NCBI GenBank assembly: GCA_023251235.1
Contig: JAHEZE010000001.1
Location: 28,350-92,349 of the forward strand
Reading direction: 5' to 3'
From: Sphingobacteriales bacterium
GTDB lineage: Bacteria > Bacteroidota > Bacteroidia > Chitinophagales > Chitinophagaceae
DNA: 64,000 nt
Every line of letters starts with the position of its first letter. Positions within the stretch are counted from its first letter, which is position 1. Position numbers and translations under genes: made by a program. The notes beneath the pieces were generated by a model. That model searched no databases. It saw only the letters and a program-made list of their open reading frames with translations, and was not told the origin of the DNA. Shown piece by piece: positions 45,232-54,301 of this stretch.

Positions 45232-45912
45232 TCAGTTATAAACTCCCAGCTTTGCCAGGTATTTGTCAGCATCATTGCTTTGTTGCGTGCCGGGAAACTT
45301 ATCTTTAATTTCTTTATAAATTTCAATTGCCTCTTTTGTCTTTCCGGTTTTTTCAGAAAGAGAAGCGGCAAAGAATAAATATTCTGCCGAATTGGTATTA
45401 TCATCTGTAAAGTGATTGCCAGCTTTTATATAATTTGAAATTGCTTCATCGTTTTTACCTAACTCAGCGTATGCGTCACCCAATAATTTATAAGCCCGGG
45501 CCTGTATTTGTTTTGCGGACGTACTGAAATCACTAAGATATTTTACCGCTTTATTAAAATCTCCAGTTCTTAAATAACAATCTCCGGCATAAAAACGGGC
45601 CAGGTTGCCTATTTCGGTTCCGCCATATTTATCTATCACTTTTACAAAGCCCATGTTCAGCCCATCACCGCTTAAAGCTAATTGAAGACTATCCATACGG
45701 TAATATTCTTCCGCTTTATAAATGGCATCAATTGCCTTGTCTTCTTTAGGTTTCTGGATAAAATTATTATATCCGTAGTATCCTCCGCCCAGGATAATAA
45801 TAACAACCGATGTAATCATGATAGGCTTCTGGAACCGGGTCCAGAAATCTTTTGCTTTTGCAATTATTGCTTCGTTATCATTAACCTCGGGTACATGTTT
45901 CTTTTCAGCCAT
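45232..45912 (-). CDS. membrane-anchored tetratricopeptide repeat protein
   Basis: 226 residues. One N-terminal membrane helix (PIMITSVVIIILGGGYYGYNNF, about 33-54), then TPR-like helices: AEEYYRMDSL, EIGNLARFYAGDCYLRTGDFNKAVKYL, ARAYKLLGDAYAELGKNDEAISNYIKAG and AEYLFFAASLSEKTGKTKEAIEIYKEI. The topology is YfgM-like: short cytosolic N-terminus and periplasmic TPR domain. No specific partner can be named. Located between pdhA (23 nt) and ribH (6 nt) on the same strand. Confidence 0.85.
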   Translation of the reverse strand: MAEKKHVPEVNDNEAIIAKAKDFWTRFQKPIMITSVVIIILGGGYYGYNNFIQKPKEDKAIDAIYKAEEYYRMDSLQLALSGDGLNMGFVKVIDKYGGTEIGNLARFYAGDCYLRTGDFNKAVKYLSDFSTSAKQIQARAYKLLGDAYAELGKNDEAISNYIKAGNHFTDDNTNSAEYLFFAASLSEKTGKTKEAIEIYKEIKDKFPGTQQSNDADKYLAKLGVYN

Positions 45913-45935
45913 AAAATATGTTCTATTTATTTTTT

Positions 45936-46961
45936 TTAATCAGTAATAAAAGGATAGTTCTTATCGGCATAGACATCTTTGAGTACTTCACTGTCATCGG
46001 GCCACGGACTTTCTTCAGCAAACTTCACTGATTCAGCTACAATCGAATCCACCCGTTCATTAATGTTTGTTATATCCTGTTCTGAAGCAAAATTATTGGC
46101 ATAGATTGTTTTCAATACTTTCTGAATTGGATCCTGGTTTTTGTACTCATCCACTTCTTCCTTGCTACGGTATTTCTGAGGATCACTGATCGAGTGTCCT
46201 TTGTAGCGGTATGTTTTCATTTCAATCAGTGTGGGTCCGCCTTTTTCTCTTGCTCTTTTCACAGCCCGGCTGACGGCTTCATGTACAGGTTCCGGTGACA
46301 TACCATCCACAGCATCTCCCGGCATTTCATATCCATCTGCCAGTTTATAAATGTCAATTACATTACTGGTACGTTCAACAGAAGTACCCATGGCATAATT
46401 ATTATTTTCACAAATAAAAATTACAGGCAACTTCCATAACATCGCCAGGTTGAAAGTTTCATGCAATATTCCCTGTCGTGCTGCACCATCACCAAAGAAG
46501 CAAAGGATCACATTATCTGTTCCTTTATACTGTTCTGCAAATGCCAGCCCGGCTCCAGTTCCGATTTGTGCTCCAACTATTCCATGACCGCCCCAGAAGT
46601 TCACACTTTTGCCAAAGAAGTGCATGCTGCCACCTTTTCCTTTGGAACAGCCTGTTGCTTTGCCGTATAATTCAGCCATACAACTGTTTACTGAAACGCC
46701 TTTGGCAATCGCCAGTGCATGATCACGATAGGCAGTAATAAAACCATCTTCCGGTCGGGTAGCCGTTATACAACCGGCAGCAATAGCCTCCTGCCCATTA
46801 TAAGAATGAAAAAAGCCACGGATCTTTCCTTCCATTTTGTACTTCTCTTCCGACATCAGTTCAAACTGTCGGATAAGATGCATCAACTCATACCAATACA
46901 GGTACGTTTCTTTTGAAAATTTGGTTGACACCTGGTTAAGAATCTGGGTTTCGTTTGCCAT
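45936..46961 (-). CDS. pdhA: pyruvate dehydrogenase E1 component, alpha subunit
   Basis: 341 residues, the alpha-chain length of heterotetrameric E1. Thiamine diphosphate site: GDGAARQGILHETFNLAMLWKLPVIFICENNNYAMGT (GDG to NN). HGIVGAQIGTGAGLAFAEQ, and the phosphorylation-loop-like RYKGHSISDPQKYRSKEEV. Decarboxylates pyruvate and reductively acetylates the E2 lipoyl domain. No beta subunit (pdhB) or E2 gene is adjacent in this window; the gene is followed by the TPR gene. A perfect -7 box lies just upstream. A branched-chain keto acid E1 alpha is possible but less like it. Confidence 0.93.
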   Translation of the reverse strand: MANETQILNQVSTKFSKETYLYWYELMHLIRQFELMSEEKYKMEGKIRGFFHSYNGQEAIAAGCITATRPEDGFITAYRDHALAIAKGVSVNSCMAELYGKATGCSKGKGGSMHFFGKSVNFWGGHGIVGAQIGTGAGLAFAEQYKGTDNVILCFFGDGAARQGILHETFNLAMLWKLPVIFICENNNYAMGTSVERTSNVIDIYKLADGYEMPGDAVDGMSPEPVHEAVSRAVKRAREKGGPTLIEMKTYRYKGHSISDPQKYRSKEEVDEYKNQDPIQKVLKTIYANNFASEQDITNINERVDSIVAESVKFAEESPWPDDSEVLKDVYADKNYPFITD

Positions 46962-46975
46962 AAATTAAACGGTGG

Positions 46976-46983
46976 CAAAAATA
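46976..46983 (-). promoter_or_regulatory. candidate -7 box of pdhA
   Basis: Minus-strand TATTTTTG is an exact TAnnTTTG ending 14 nt before the pdhA ATG, with TTTG 12 nt further upstream. Confidence 0.35.
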
Positions 46984-47249
46984 AGGCAATCAGAGCAAAT
47001 TTTTGTTTTGATTTTTAGGGTTTTGCAGGCTTGAGTTCCTTGATCGGCGTCCCTTGTGTCACTCACTTTTACTGCAACAATTCTACTCAACTTTTACTTA
47101 CTTCCATTAATTATAACGACTTGGCAGATACTGACATCCTACTGATGAAAGGAATCAATTTTCTTTACTTTCGGTAAGAATAATCAACAGAGATTATAAA
47201 CATCGATCTCAGTTCCGTTAACGATCTGGATCAAAACTTAGAATTAATA

Positions 47250-48344
47250 TTGCAACCTGTTTTGCTGAAACTACATTCCATATCATTAACACAGTTCAAG
47301 AATTATCATAGCAGGTCATTCATTTTTAATGACCGGATTGTTGGTATTTGCGGAAATAATGGTGTGGGTAAAACCAACTTGCTGGATGCAATCCATTATC
47401 TCTGTTTTACCAAAAGCTATTTTACAAGGATTGATCAACATAATATTCAGCAGGGCCATCAAGGGTTTCGCATTGAAGGGGAAATACAACTTGAAAAGAA
47501 AAAAGAAAAAGCCGCCTGCATTCTTCGTGAGACAGGAAAAAAAGAGTTTTCAGTAAATGATGCTGTCTATGAAAAATTTTCTGATCATATCGGGAGGTAT
47601 CCCTGCGTAATCATTGCACCCGATGATATTCAGATCATCACAGACGGCAGCGAGGAAAGAAGACGATTTTTGGATGCACTGCTCTCCCAACTGGATGCGG
47701 ACTATCTTCAGCATCTTATCACTTATAACCGGATACTACTTCAGAGAAATTCTTTACTGAAAAATTTTGCTGAAACAGGTATCAGGGATCTTTCGCTTTT
47801 GGATGTGCTGGATGAGCAATTGATAAAACCGGGTGAGTATATTTTCGAAAAGCGTAAACAGCTTCTTGTTTCTTTTTTACCGGGAGTAAAAAAGCTCTAT
47901 TTTGAAATTGCAAAACAGAATGAAGATATTTCACTTACTTACCAGTGCGAATTACTGCAATGTTCTTTAATTGAGCTTTTACAATTGAACAGGCAAAAAG
48001 ACCTGTTTGTACTAAGAACAACCGGGGGCATTCACCGTGATGATATATTTTTCACTTTAGACAATCAGCCATTTAAAAATATTGCTTCTCAGGGTCAGCG
48101 GAAAAGTTTGCTCTTTGCACTAAAGCTGGCAGAAATGGATGTGCTGAAAGAAAGTAAAGGATTTGCCCCCCTCCTTCTTTTGGATGATGTATTTGAAAAG
48201 CTGGATGAAGACCGGATTGCTAACCTCTTAAATCGTGTTTGTATTGAAAACAAAGGACAGGTTCTTATTACGGATACAAATGAGGAAAGGCTCAGAAAAC
48301 ACCTGGACGTATTAACCGTTTCTTATGAACTTATCAGGCTTTAG
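47250..48344 (+). CDS. recF: DNA replication and repair protein RecF
   Basis: 364 residues. ABC-type ATPase: Walker A in IVGICGNNGVGKTNLLDAIHYL, signature region NIASQGQRKSLLFALKLAEM and Walker B PLLLLDDVFEKLDEDR, typical RecF order and length. Loads RecA at gapped DNA. There is no in-frame ATG at the 5' end; TTG at 47250 (MQPVLLKLHS) or a second TTG at 47262 must be the start, the latter giving the more usual short N-terminus before LKLHSISLTQFKNY. The DUF721 gene follows, a common pairing in Bacteroidota. Confidence 0.95.
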   Translation: MQPVLLKLHSISLTQFKNYHSRSFIFNDRIVGICGNNGVGKTNLLDAIHYLCFTKSYFTRIDQHNIQQGHQGFRIEGEIQLEKKKEKAACILRETGKKEFSVNDAVYEKFSDHIGRYPCVIIAPDDIQIITDGSEERRRFLDALLSQLDADYLQHLITYNRILLQRNSLLKNFAETGIRDLSLLDVLDEQLIKPGEYIFEKRKQLLVSFLPGVKKLYFEIAKQNEDISLTYQCELLQCSLIELLQLNRQKDLFVLRTTGGIHRDDIFFTLDNQPFKNIASQGQRKSLLFALKLAEMDVLKESKGFAPLLLLDDVFEKLDEDRIANLLNRVCIENKGQVLITDTNEERLRKHLDVLTVSYELIRL

Positions 48345-48447
48345 ATGATAATTTTTCAGATGAAAGATGATAGTTCTTTTAATTAGTATTCGTAATTATC
48401 ATCTGTTTAACTATCAGTTATCATCTATCCAACTATCATCTATCTTT
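48345..48447. repeat. inverted heptanucleotide-periodic repeat between recF and the DUF721 gene
   Basis: Left part has GATGATA, GATGAAA, GATGATA; right part has TATCAGT, TATCATC, TATCCAA and TATCATC with one 1-nt slip. The arms are complementary (GATGATA/TATCATC). It belongs to the same dispersed family. Confidence 0.55.
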
Positions 48448-48452
48448 GTTCA

Positions 48453-48734
48453 ATGGGCGAATACTCCATTGGCGAAGCCATTCAACAGTTTCTTAACCAG
48501 AGCCAAATTAAGGGTTCAATTCAGGCATTGCAGATTGAAGAAGTTTGGGAACAAATCATGGGGAATACTATTGCGAAGTATACGGAGAGTATAAAGATCA
48601 TTGATAAAACCCTTTTCATCACTACTCATGTTGCCCCGCTGAAACAAGAGCTGACTTTCCAGAAAGAAAAAATAAAGCTTCGTGTGAACGAAGCTCTTGG
48701 CAAAAATATTATCACAGACGTTATTATCAGGTAA
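48453..48734 (+). CDS. DUF721 domain protein
   Basis: 93 residues: SIGEAIQQFLNQSQIKGSIQALQIEEVWEQIMGNTIAKYTESIKIIDKTLFITTHVAPLKQELTFQKEKI. This is the DUF721/RNA- or DNA-binding-like module, partly resembling the C-terminal domain of RecF-linked proteins of actinobacteria. Located 108 nt after recF, as in many Bacteroidota. A role in DNA replication or repair is inferred from linkage only. Its 3' end overlaps the convergent CBS gene by 8 nt. Confidence 0.85.
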   Translation: MGEYSIGEAIQQFLNQSQIKGSIQALQIEEVWEQIMGNTIAKYTESIKIIDKTLFITTHVAPLKQELTFQKEKIKLRVNEALGKNIITDVIIR

Positions 48735-49179
48735 GTACTCCGAAACGACCTGTATGGCTTAACTTTTCATCAAAAATTTCCATTCTGTTTTTTACAGCCT
48801 CTTCCAGGATATCTTCGCTTGATATGATCCCCTTGAATAAAAAATTTTCAAATATTGGCAGGTAACGGATATTATGCTGTCTCATTAGTTGCATACATTT
48901 TTCTACTGTATCATTTGTATTGGCGGTCGGAAGCCTTTTATCCATGATATCTTCCACAAAAATTTTATTCATTTGCTTTTCAGCAAACAATACTTTGCTG
49001 GTAATATCATGTTCAGTAATAAGGCCCAAATACCTTTCGTCATCATCTACCACAATAAGATGGTCAACATTTTCACAACACATCTGGCAAAGGGCTTTAT
49101 CCACAGAAGAACCGGGAGATACAGTATGAAAATGCGGCTCTTTCTTTGAAAGAATTGATGTAATCTTTTCCATACGCAC
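48727..49179 (-). CDS. tandem CBS domain protein
   Basis: 150 residues with two CBS motifs: KALCQMCCENVDHLIVVDDDERYLGLITEHDI and VEKCMQLMRQHNIRYLPIFENFLFKGIISSEDI. Stand-alone CBS pairs form Bateman modules that bind adenosyl nucleotides and regulate partners. The catalytic partner is not encoded here. The start of the reading frame gives MRMEKITSIL; no membrane helix. Convergent with the DUF721 gene (8-nt overlap). Confidence 0.9.
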   Translation of the reverse strand: MRMEKITSILSKKEPHFHTVSPGSSVDKALCQMCCENVDHLIVVDDDERYLGLITEHDITSKVLFAEKQMNKIFVEDIMDKRLPTANTNDTVEKCMQLMRQHNIRYLPIFENFLFKGIISSEDILEEAVKNRMEIFDEKLSHTGRFGVLT

Positions 49180-49470
49180 AGGTTTTAAGGTTTAATAAAT
49201 ATCTGCTCTTTTCAAGTTACGGATTAAAAACATGAATTATGCCAACTTTTATTCAATGTGAAGAAAATAAATTTATTTTTTTAAACGTTGCCGCAGGTCA
49301 GAACCGTGGGATAACAAAACTCAGTATTTCGAAATAATGAAGTAATAAGGAATTGTAAAGCAATTGTAAAATTTTAGGCAAACAAAGATTTGATTTTCCG
49401 ACTCCCGGGTCTGATTATTTTGTAATTAACCAATTCAATTTGACTATCCTGAATAGGTTTGGGGCGGGGA

Positions 49471-50592
49471 TTATTGCATGGAGGGCTGCGCCGGAACTGA
49501 TTTTAATGATTTGTTTACTTTATCAAAATCAGCATAACTCCATTTCCCTTCTATAGTTCCCATCTTTAACAAGTAAAGAGTTGGATTGGCTCTTGCTGCG
49601 GTTCTGATAGCTGTAAAGTCGCATTTGAAAACAGGTAAGTCTGTTTTTGTATTCTGTACATACTCCTCAACTGAAGTGGTAATTATATAAATCGGAATAT
49701 TTTTTTTGTCTGCTTCTTTCCGGATTTCCTGAAATTGTTTTTCCCATTCTTCCGTTTTCTTATTCACTTTGTTATCAAATAAAAGGATGGAATAGGGCAT
49801 CATCAGAACAAAATCAGTAGAATCAATATCAGTAACTCCCGAAAGATTGAATCCTTTTATCGGTGGTTCAGCATTTCCTTTTCTTACCAATTTATCAATC
49901 CTGTTTTTGTAGCTGTATGTATTCAGATCGGCAGGAAGCTCAGCGGGACTGAATTCATATTCTTTGCCTGCTTTTTCATAAATAAAACGAATCGAAAAAC
50001 TATCTGGTACTGCCCCGGAGGGAATTTTCCCATTCTCTGTTATATTTTTTCCAACCCGGTACGGAAGACAATCAATAAGGGGAAGATGTTTTAGTACATA
50101 AAACTGCAGCCAAAAACTGCCTGCGGCAATTAACAGCATAAAAAGAACATTCAGCGTTTCAGAAAACAGAGGTTTTATTTTATTTCTGAATGCAAACAGA
50201 ATAAGAATGAGCACAAGCAGTATTATATCTTTTATAAATGATGTAAAAGATGTAATGGGAATACAATCGCCAAAGCAGCCACAGTTTTTGAATTTGCCGG
50301 AGAGATAAGCATAGCCGGTAAGAAAAGTAAAAAAGACAATCAGCAATAATAGTAGCCAGCTGAAAAGTTTCAATCTCCAGCCTAATAGCAAAGCTACTCC
50401 GGCAATAATCTCAAAAGCGATCATTATGATAGAAAGCCAGAGAGTATAATCATTGAATTGGGTCATTTTCCACAATTCAAAAAACTCCTGCATTTTATAA
50501 CTCAATCCAAGCGGGTCTATTGCTTTTACTAACCCTGAGAAAATAAATAATATGCCAACGAGAATCCGGATTATGTTTATAGTTACTTTCAT
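49471..50592 (-). CDS. BT_3928-like DoxX-family membrane protein with C-terminal thioredoxin-like region
   Basis: 373 residues. Four membrane helices in the first ~160 residues: RILVGILFIFSGLVKAIDPL (the DoxX/MauE start), IIMIAFEIIAGVALLLG, SWLLLLLIVFFTFLTGYAYL with FKNCGCFGDCIPI, and IILLVLILILFAFR. The soluble rest is not a canonical thioredoxin but has a KKNIPIYIITTSVEEYVQ and LPVFKCDFTAIRTAARANPTLYLL pattern like peroxiredoxin-type folds. In Bacteroidota this protein neighbours a DUF1599 protein and folP, as here. It may carry out membrane redox chemistry; unproven. Confidence 0.8.
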   Translation of the reverse strand: MKVTINIIRILVGILFIFSGLVKAIDPLGLSYKMQEFFELWKMTQFNDYTLWLSIIMIAFEIIAGVALLLGWRLKLFSWLLLLLIVFFTFLTGYAYLSGKFKNCGCFGDCIPITSFTSFIKDIILLVLILILFAFRNKIKPLFSETLNVLFMLLIAAGSFWLQFYVLKHLPLIDCLPYRVGKNITENGKIPSGAVPDSFSIRFIYEKAGKEYEFSPAELPADLNTYSYKNRIDKLVRKGNAEPPIKGFNLSGVTDIDSTDFVLMMPYSILLFDNKVNKKTEEWEKQFQEIRKEADKKNIPIYIITTSVEEYVQNTKTDLPVFKCDFTAIRTAARANPTLYLLKMGTIEGKWSYADFDKVNKSLKSVPAQPSMQ

Positions 50593-50595
50593 TTT

Positions 50596-50623
50596 ATAAT
50601 TAATGAATAATTAATATTTGATA
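50596..50623. repeat. heptanucleotide-periodic repeat between DUF1599 and BT_3928-like genes
   Basis: ATAATTA, ATGAATA, ATTAATA, TTTGATA: four contiguous 7-mers in the intergenic space. Belongs to the dispersed heptad family. Confidence 0.5.
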
Positions 50624-50624
50624 A

Positions 50625-51164
50625 TTAATTCTCACTCATCAATATCAAGGCAAACACTGCATAATTTATGATATCAAGATAGTTGGCATCTATCCCTTCA
50701 CTCATGATAGTTTTTCCTTCATTGGTTAAAATCTGTCGGATGCGTTGTAGTTTCATTAGTATCAGGTCCACAAAACTTTCCTGACTCATGCTGCGCCAGG
50801 CCTCTCCATAATCATGATTTTTATCCTGCATTAATTTTTTTGCTGCTTCAGTATAAGCATCAAAGAGGGAAGAGACTTTTTCAAGTTCCAGCTCTTCGGG
50901 ATCATTTTCCGATAATTCCAGTTGCATTAATCCTATCACTGCATAATTCACAATGCCTTTAAATTCTGCAGCAATACCATCCGCCACTTTCTGTTCTCCT
51001 TTTTTCTGTATGGTTCTGATTCGCTGTGCTTTTATGAAAATCTGGTCGACAATGGAGATGATACGTAACACCCTCCATGCAGTGCCATAATCTTTTGTTT
51101 TTTTGAGAAAAATTTCTTTACAAAAGCTGATTATCTGGTCATATTGCCTGTCTGTTGTTATCAT
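50625..51164 (-). CDS. DUF1599 domain protein
   Basis: 179 residues. Two internal repeats of one pattern: KTKDYGTAWRVLRIISIVDQIFIKAQRIRTI and KNHDYGEAWRSMSQESFVDLILMKLQRIRQI, followed by ADGIAAEFKGIVNYAVIGLMQL and SEGIDANYLDIINYAVFALILM respectively. The repeated motif KDxDYGxAWR and acidic-helix composition suggest an all-alpha MazG-like NTP pyrophosphohydrolase fold, but this is not certain. Conserved in Bacteroidota beside folP and the BT_3928-like gene, which is its position here. Confidence 0.87.
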   Translation of the reverse strand: MITTDRQYDQIISFCKEIFLKKTKDYGTAWRVLRIISIVDQIFIKAQRIRTIQKKGEQKVADGIAAEFKGIVNYAVIGLMQLELSENDPEELELEKVSSLFDAYTEAAKKLMQDKNHDYGEAWRSMSQESFVDLILMKLQRIRQILTNEGKTIMSEGIDANYLDIINYAVFALILMSEN

Positions 51165-51212
51165 TTCTTTTATTTCTATACTTTAGCTTCAAAAGTAACA
51201 AACTAAAGGCTA

Positions 51213-52040
51213 ATGTTTACACTGAATTGCAAGGGAAGATTACTGGTTGTGGAAAAACCATTGGTAATGGGAATTATCAATGCCACACCAGATTCATTTT
51301 ATCAGGAAAGCAGGTTTACCGGAAAAGACCGGATACTTGAACAAGCGGAAAAGATGCTGAAAGAAGGTGCGGATATTCTCGACATCGGCGGCCAAAGCAC
51401 ACGGCCCGGGAGTGATTTTATTTCAACTGACGAAGAGCTGAAACGTGTTATTCCGGCCATTGAGGCGATCATGAATAAAAATCCCCTGTCATTTATTTCA
51501 ATTGACACCTTTAATTCAATAGTAGTTGCCGAAGCTGTTGCTGCCGGTGCCTGTATAGTAAATGACATTAGTGGCGGTGCGATGGATACAGAGATGATCA
51601 GAACCGTTTCTGCATTGCGGGTGCCTTATGTATTGATGCATATGAAGGGAATTCCGAAAACCATGCAGCAAAATCCTTTTTATGAAAATGTGACCCGCGA
51701 AGTGCTTGATTTTTTTATCTCAAAAGTCAATGTATTGAAAAACTCAGGAATAACAGACATAATCATTGATCCCGGTTTTGGTTTTGGTAAAACGATCGAA
51801 CATAATTTTGAATTGTTGAAAAATCTTTCTGTATTCAAAATAATAGAAAAGCCGATACTTCTTGGCGTTTCCCGAAAGTCAACCATTTATAAAACACTTG
51901 GTATAACAGCTGAAGATGCTTTGAACGGAACAACTGTATTGAATACAGTTGGTTTATTGAATGGGGCTTCCATTCTACGGGTGCATGATGTAAAAGAAGC
52001 CAGGGAGGCTGTTTCGCTTTTTTGTGCCATGCAAAAATAA
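51213..52040 (+). CDS. folP: dihydropteroate synthase
   Basis: 275 residues, TIM barrel. GIINATPDSFYQESR (pterin-binding strand), DILDIGGQSTRPGSD, SIDTFNS, NDISGG, LMHMKGIPKTMQQNPFYENV, IIDPGFGFGKT (pterin-binding Asp) and LLGVSRKS. Condenses p-aminobenzoate with dihydropterin pyrophosphate in folate synthesis; target of sulfonamides. Transcribed divergently from the DUF1599 gene and followed at once by a strong hairpin terminator at 52041-52074. Confidence 0.96.
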   Translation: MFTLNCKGRLLVVEKPLVMGIINATPDSFYQESRFTGKDRILEQAEKMLKEGADILDIGGQSTRPGSDFISTDEELKRVIPAIEAIMNKNPLSFISIDTFNSIVVAEAVAAGACIVNDISGGAMDTEMIRTVSALRVPYVLMHMKGIPKTMQQNPFYENVTREVLDFFISKVNVLKNSGITDIIIDPGFGFGKTIEHNFELLKNLSVFKIIEKPILLGVSRKSTIYKTLGITAEDALNGTTVLNTVGLLNGASILRVHDVKEAREAVSLFCAMQK

Positions 52041-52074
52041 ATGCCTCTTTTCTGTAGTTACAGAAAAGAGGCAT
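52041..52074. terminator. strong bidirectional terminator
   Basis: Perfect 15-bp inverted repeat: left arm ATGCCTCTTTTCTGT, right arm its exact complement, loop AGTT. It starts at the base after the folP stop and lies 16 nt past the FKBP stop, so it can end both convergent genes. Confidence 0.85.
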
Positions 52075-52090
52075 TAAAGAATTCAATTAA

Positions 52091-53107
52091 TTATTTTGAT
52101 TTCTTTGAAGCCACGGTATCCTTAACCGGAGCCGTATTTACAGTCGGGTACTGTGTATCACTTATATTCGTAATTTCTACATCAAAGATTAATGCTTCAA
52201 AAATTTTATTACCCGGGCCGGCATTTCTTCCATAGGCTAAAAAACCGGGTATATACAGAGTCCCTTTACCACCTTTGTTAAATAATTTTAATCCATCTTC
52301 CCATCCGCGAACAACATCAAAATTTCCCATTTTAAATGTATATGAATCGGACTGAAATACACTATCTGTTTCTAAAATTTTACCGGTGTATTTTACCGTG
52401 ATATATTTTCCATCAACTGCCGGTTCGCCGCTCCCTTTTTCTTTTACTACCACAAAAGTTCCGTCGTTTGTTTTTTGAGCTGTTATTTTTTTAGCAGCCA
52501 GGTATTGCTTCATACTTTTTATACCTTTTTCCATTTCCCCTGATTGCTTCATATTTTCCCATTCTTTGTTTATCAGTTCTGTTCGCTTTTTTTCAGTTAT
52601 AGCCTGCATTTCTTTCGTTTCTTTTTCCTGTCTTGGTTTATCTTTTTCCATTTCAGCATTAAAATCAGGCATTGCCAGGCTGTCGGTTTTAAATACTTCC
52701 AGAATTTTGATGAATGTTTTAATTCTATCACCTTTTTTAGCATTTGGAGGTAATTGCGATACTAATCCTTTTTTTATAAGTGTATCTACCATTTCAATAG
52801 TAATAGCGCTGTCTCCTTTTTTTGTGAGTAAGAAAATTTCAGCGGGGCTGTAATCCGCATTTGGATCATTATTAACCTGGGCAAATCCGGGCATTTTTCC
52901 GTAGGTACTGTACATAAGAGAGTCATTAAGTTTTCTTATAAAATTAAACTTAACGACATTCCCAACTTTAGCGACAAAGTCTTTGCTGCTTCCGCCCGGA
53001 TAGATCTTATAAACCAATCCTGTTTTTGTTTTTTTATAAGACATCTCACCGCAACCTGCTACTATAAAGGTTACCGCGGCAATCATCAAACTGAGTTTTG
53101 TTTTCAT
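52091..53107 (-). CDS. FKBP-type peptidyl-prolyl isomerase lipoprotein with two FKBP-like domains
   Basis: 338 residues. Signal MKTKLSLMIAAVTFIVAGC with lipobox Cys19. Domain 1 (about 25-140): TGLVYKIYPGGSSKDFVAKVGNVVKFNFI, GDRIKTFIKILEVF. Charged helical linker (about 145-210, KDKPRQEKETKEMQAI). Domain 2 (about 215-325): GKYITVKYTGKILETDSVFQSDSYTFKMG, VRGWEDGLKLFNKGGKGTLYIPGFLAYGRNAG, the complete FKBP active site. It would act as a lipid-anchored periplasmic or outer-membrane foldase (FklB/FkpA-like). The unusual point is the second, degenerate FKBP module. Confidence 0.93.
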   Translation of the reverse strand: MKTKLSLMIAAVTFIVAGCGEMSYKKTKTGLVYKIYPGGSSKDFVAKVGNVVKFNFIRKLNDSLMYSTYGKMPGFAQVNNDPNADYSPAEIFLLTKKGDSAITIEMVDTLIKKGLVSQLPPNAKKGDRIKTFIKILEVFKTDSLAMPDFNAEMEKDKPRQEKETKEMQAITEKKRTELINKEWENMKQSGEMEKGIKSMKQYLAAKKITAQKTNDGTFVVVKEKGSGEPAVDGKYITVKYTGKILETDSVFQSDSYTFKMGNFDVVRGWEDGLKLFNKGGKGTLYIPGFLAYGRNAGPGNKIFEALIFDVEITNISDTQYPTVNTAPVKDTVASKKSK

Positions 53108-53117
53108 TTGTATTTTT

Positions 53118-54125
53118 TTATTGAAGTAATGATTTGTTTTCTTTCATGGCTGAATAAAAAGCCTCTATTGTTTTTTCCAGTGAATCAGAACTGCGGCCAC
53201 CGGATGCATTAAAATGACCTCCTCCTTCAAAATATTTGCGGGCAAATGTATTGCAATCAAAATCACCTTTGCTGCGGAAACTCCACTTCCTCTCTTCATC
53301 ACGGTCAATTACAATCGCAACCAGTTTGATGCCACGGATACTCTGCGGATAATTCACCAGGCCTTCTGTATCTCCTGTTTTTATCTGGTATTTTAAAAGA
53401 TCAGACTTTGGCACTTTCAGAAGAACTGTATTGTACTCGTAAAATATTTCCATCCTGTTCAGCAACACGTGGCCAATAAACCGCATCCTGTTTTCCAGGA
53501 AATTATCAAATAACTCCTGGTGTACGTGCATATGTTCAAGGCCCTTATCTTTAAGGTCGGCGACTAACCGGTGTACATTGGCTGAAGCGGATGAAAAACG
53601 AAAGGATCCTGTATCAGCAAGCACACCTGCATAAAGGCAATCAATAATATCTTTTGAAAATTTATCACTATGTCCTGAAGCATATATCAGGTCATATATC
53701 ATTTCACAGGTACTTGATTTTTTTACATCACTAATGCCATAATCAAAACCTTTTTCATCCGGCTGCTGGTGATGGTCAATCAGTATTTTTGTACATGACA
53801 GTTGTTCCAGCTTTGCTGTCATATTCTTTGTTCTGTTAATCGCATTGAAATCAAGGCAAAAAATCCATTCTGCTTTATCCAGTATTTTTTCTGCATTTTC
53901 TTTTTGAAGATCGTAATCAATTACCTCACTGCAGCCGGGCATCCAGCTGACCCAGCCTGCCCAGTTTGTGGGAGAAATGATGGTTACCTGATGTCCTAAT
54001 GTTCTCAGGAAATGTAAAAGTGCCAGTGATGCACCCATTGCATCGGCATCGGGTTTCTGATGCGGTACAATAACAACTCTCTTTGGTTCATTCAATAAAG
54101 GAAATATTTCCTGTACGGGTTTCAT
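53118..54125 (-). CDS. nrnA: DHH-family nanoRNase / pAp phosphatase
   Basis: 335 residues. DHH motif residues: PHQKPDADAMGASLALL (motif I), FCLDFNA (II), LIDHHQQPDE (III), ADTGSFRFS (IV), and DHHA1 C-terminal GGGHFNASGG. Mn2+-dependent degradation of 2-5-nt RNA and hydrolysis of 3'-phosphoadenosine 5'-phosphate in the NrnA family. 10 nt upstream of the FKBP gene on the same strand. A TACCTTCG on the minus strand (54142-54135) close to the start may be a -7 box (TAnnTTCG variant). Confidence 0.94.
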   Translation of the reverse strand: MKPVQEIFPLLNEPKRVVIVPHQKPDADAMGASLALLHFLRTLGHQVTIISPTNWAGWVSWMPGCSEVIDYDLQKENAEKILDKAEWIFCLDFNAINRTKNMTAKLEQLSCTKILIDHHQQPDEKGFDYGISDVKKSSTCEMIYDLIYASGHSDKFSKDIIDCLYAGVLADTGSFRFSSASANVHRLVADLKDKGLEHMHVHQELFDNFLENRMRFIGHVLLNRMEIFYEYNTVLLKVPKSDLLKYQIKTGDTEGLVNYPQSIRGIKLVAIVIDRDEERKWSFRSKGDFDCNTFARKYFEGGGHFNASGGRSSDSLEKTIEAFYSAMKENKSLLQ

Positions 54126-54271
54126 TAGCGGCTGCGAAGGTATGTGTTAATGCGCAAACATGAAAATGGCAAATGAAGACTGGTGAAGTGCTTCAGATCA
54201 GGGAGCAAGGATTTAAATTAATTTTATAACAGTGATTATTTTCACATTTGCAAATTATCACTATTTCAAAT

Positions 54272-54279
54272 TACTTTTG
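54272..54279 (+). promoter_or_regulatory. candidate promoter of ndk
   Basis: TACTTTTG is an exact TAnnTTTG; a TTTG lies at 54247-54250, 21 nt upstream, within the range for a Bacteroidota -33 element. Start site would be near 54284, leaving an ~18-nt leader before the ATG. Confidence 0.55.
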
Positions 54280-54301
54280 CGCCTCAAAGCATTAATAATT
54301 T

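Noticed and set aside
46962..47249. tRNA or small RNA in the pdhA-recF gap
   Set aside because: No cloverleaf, no CCA-type end or T-loop sequence seen; only a -7 box for pdhA could be supported.
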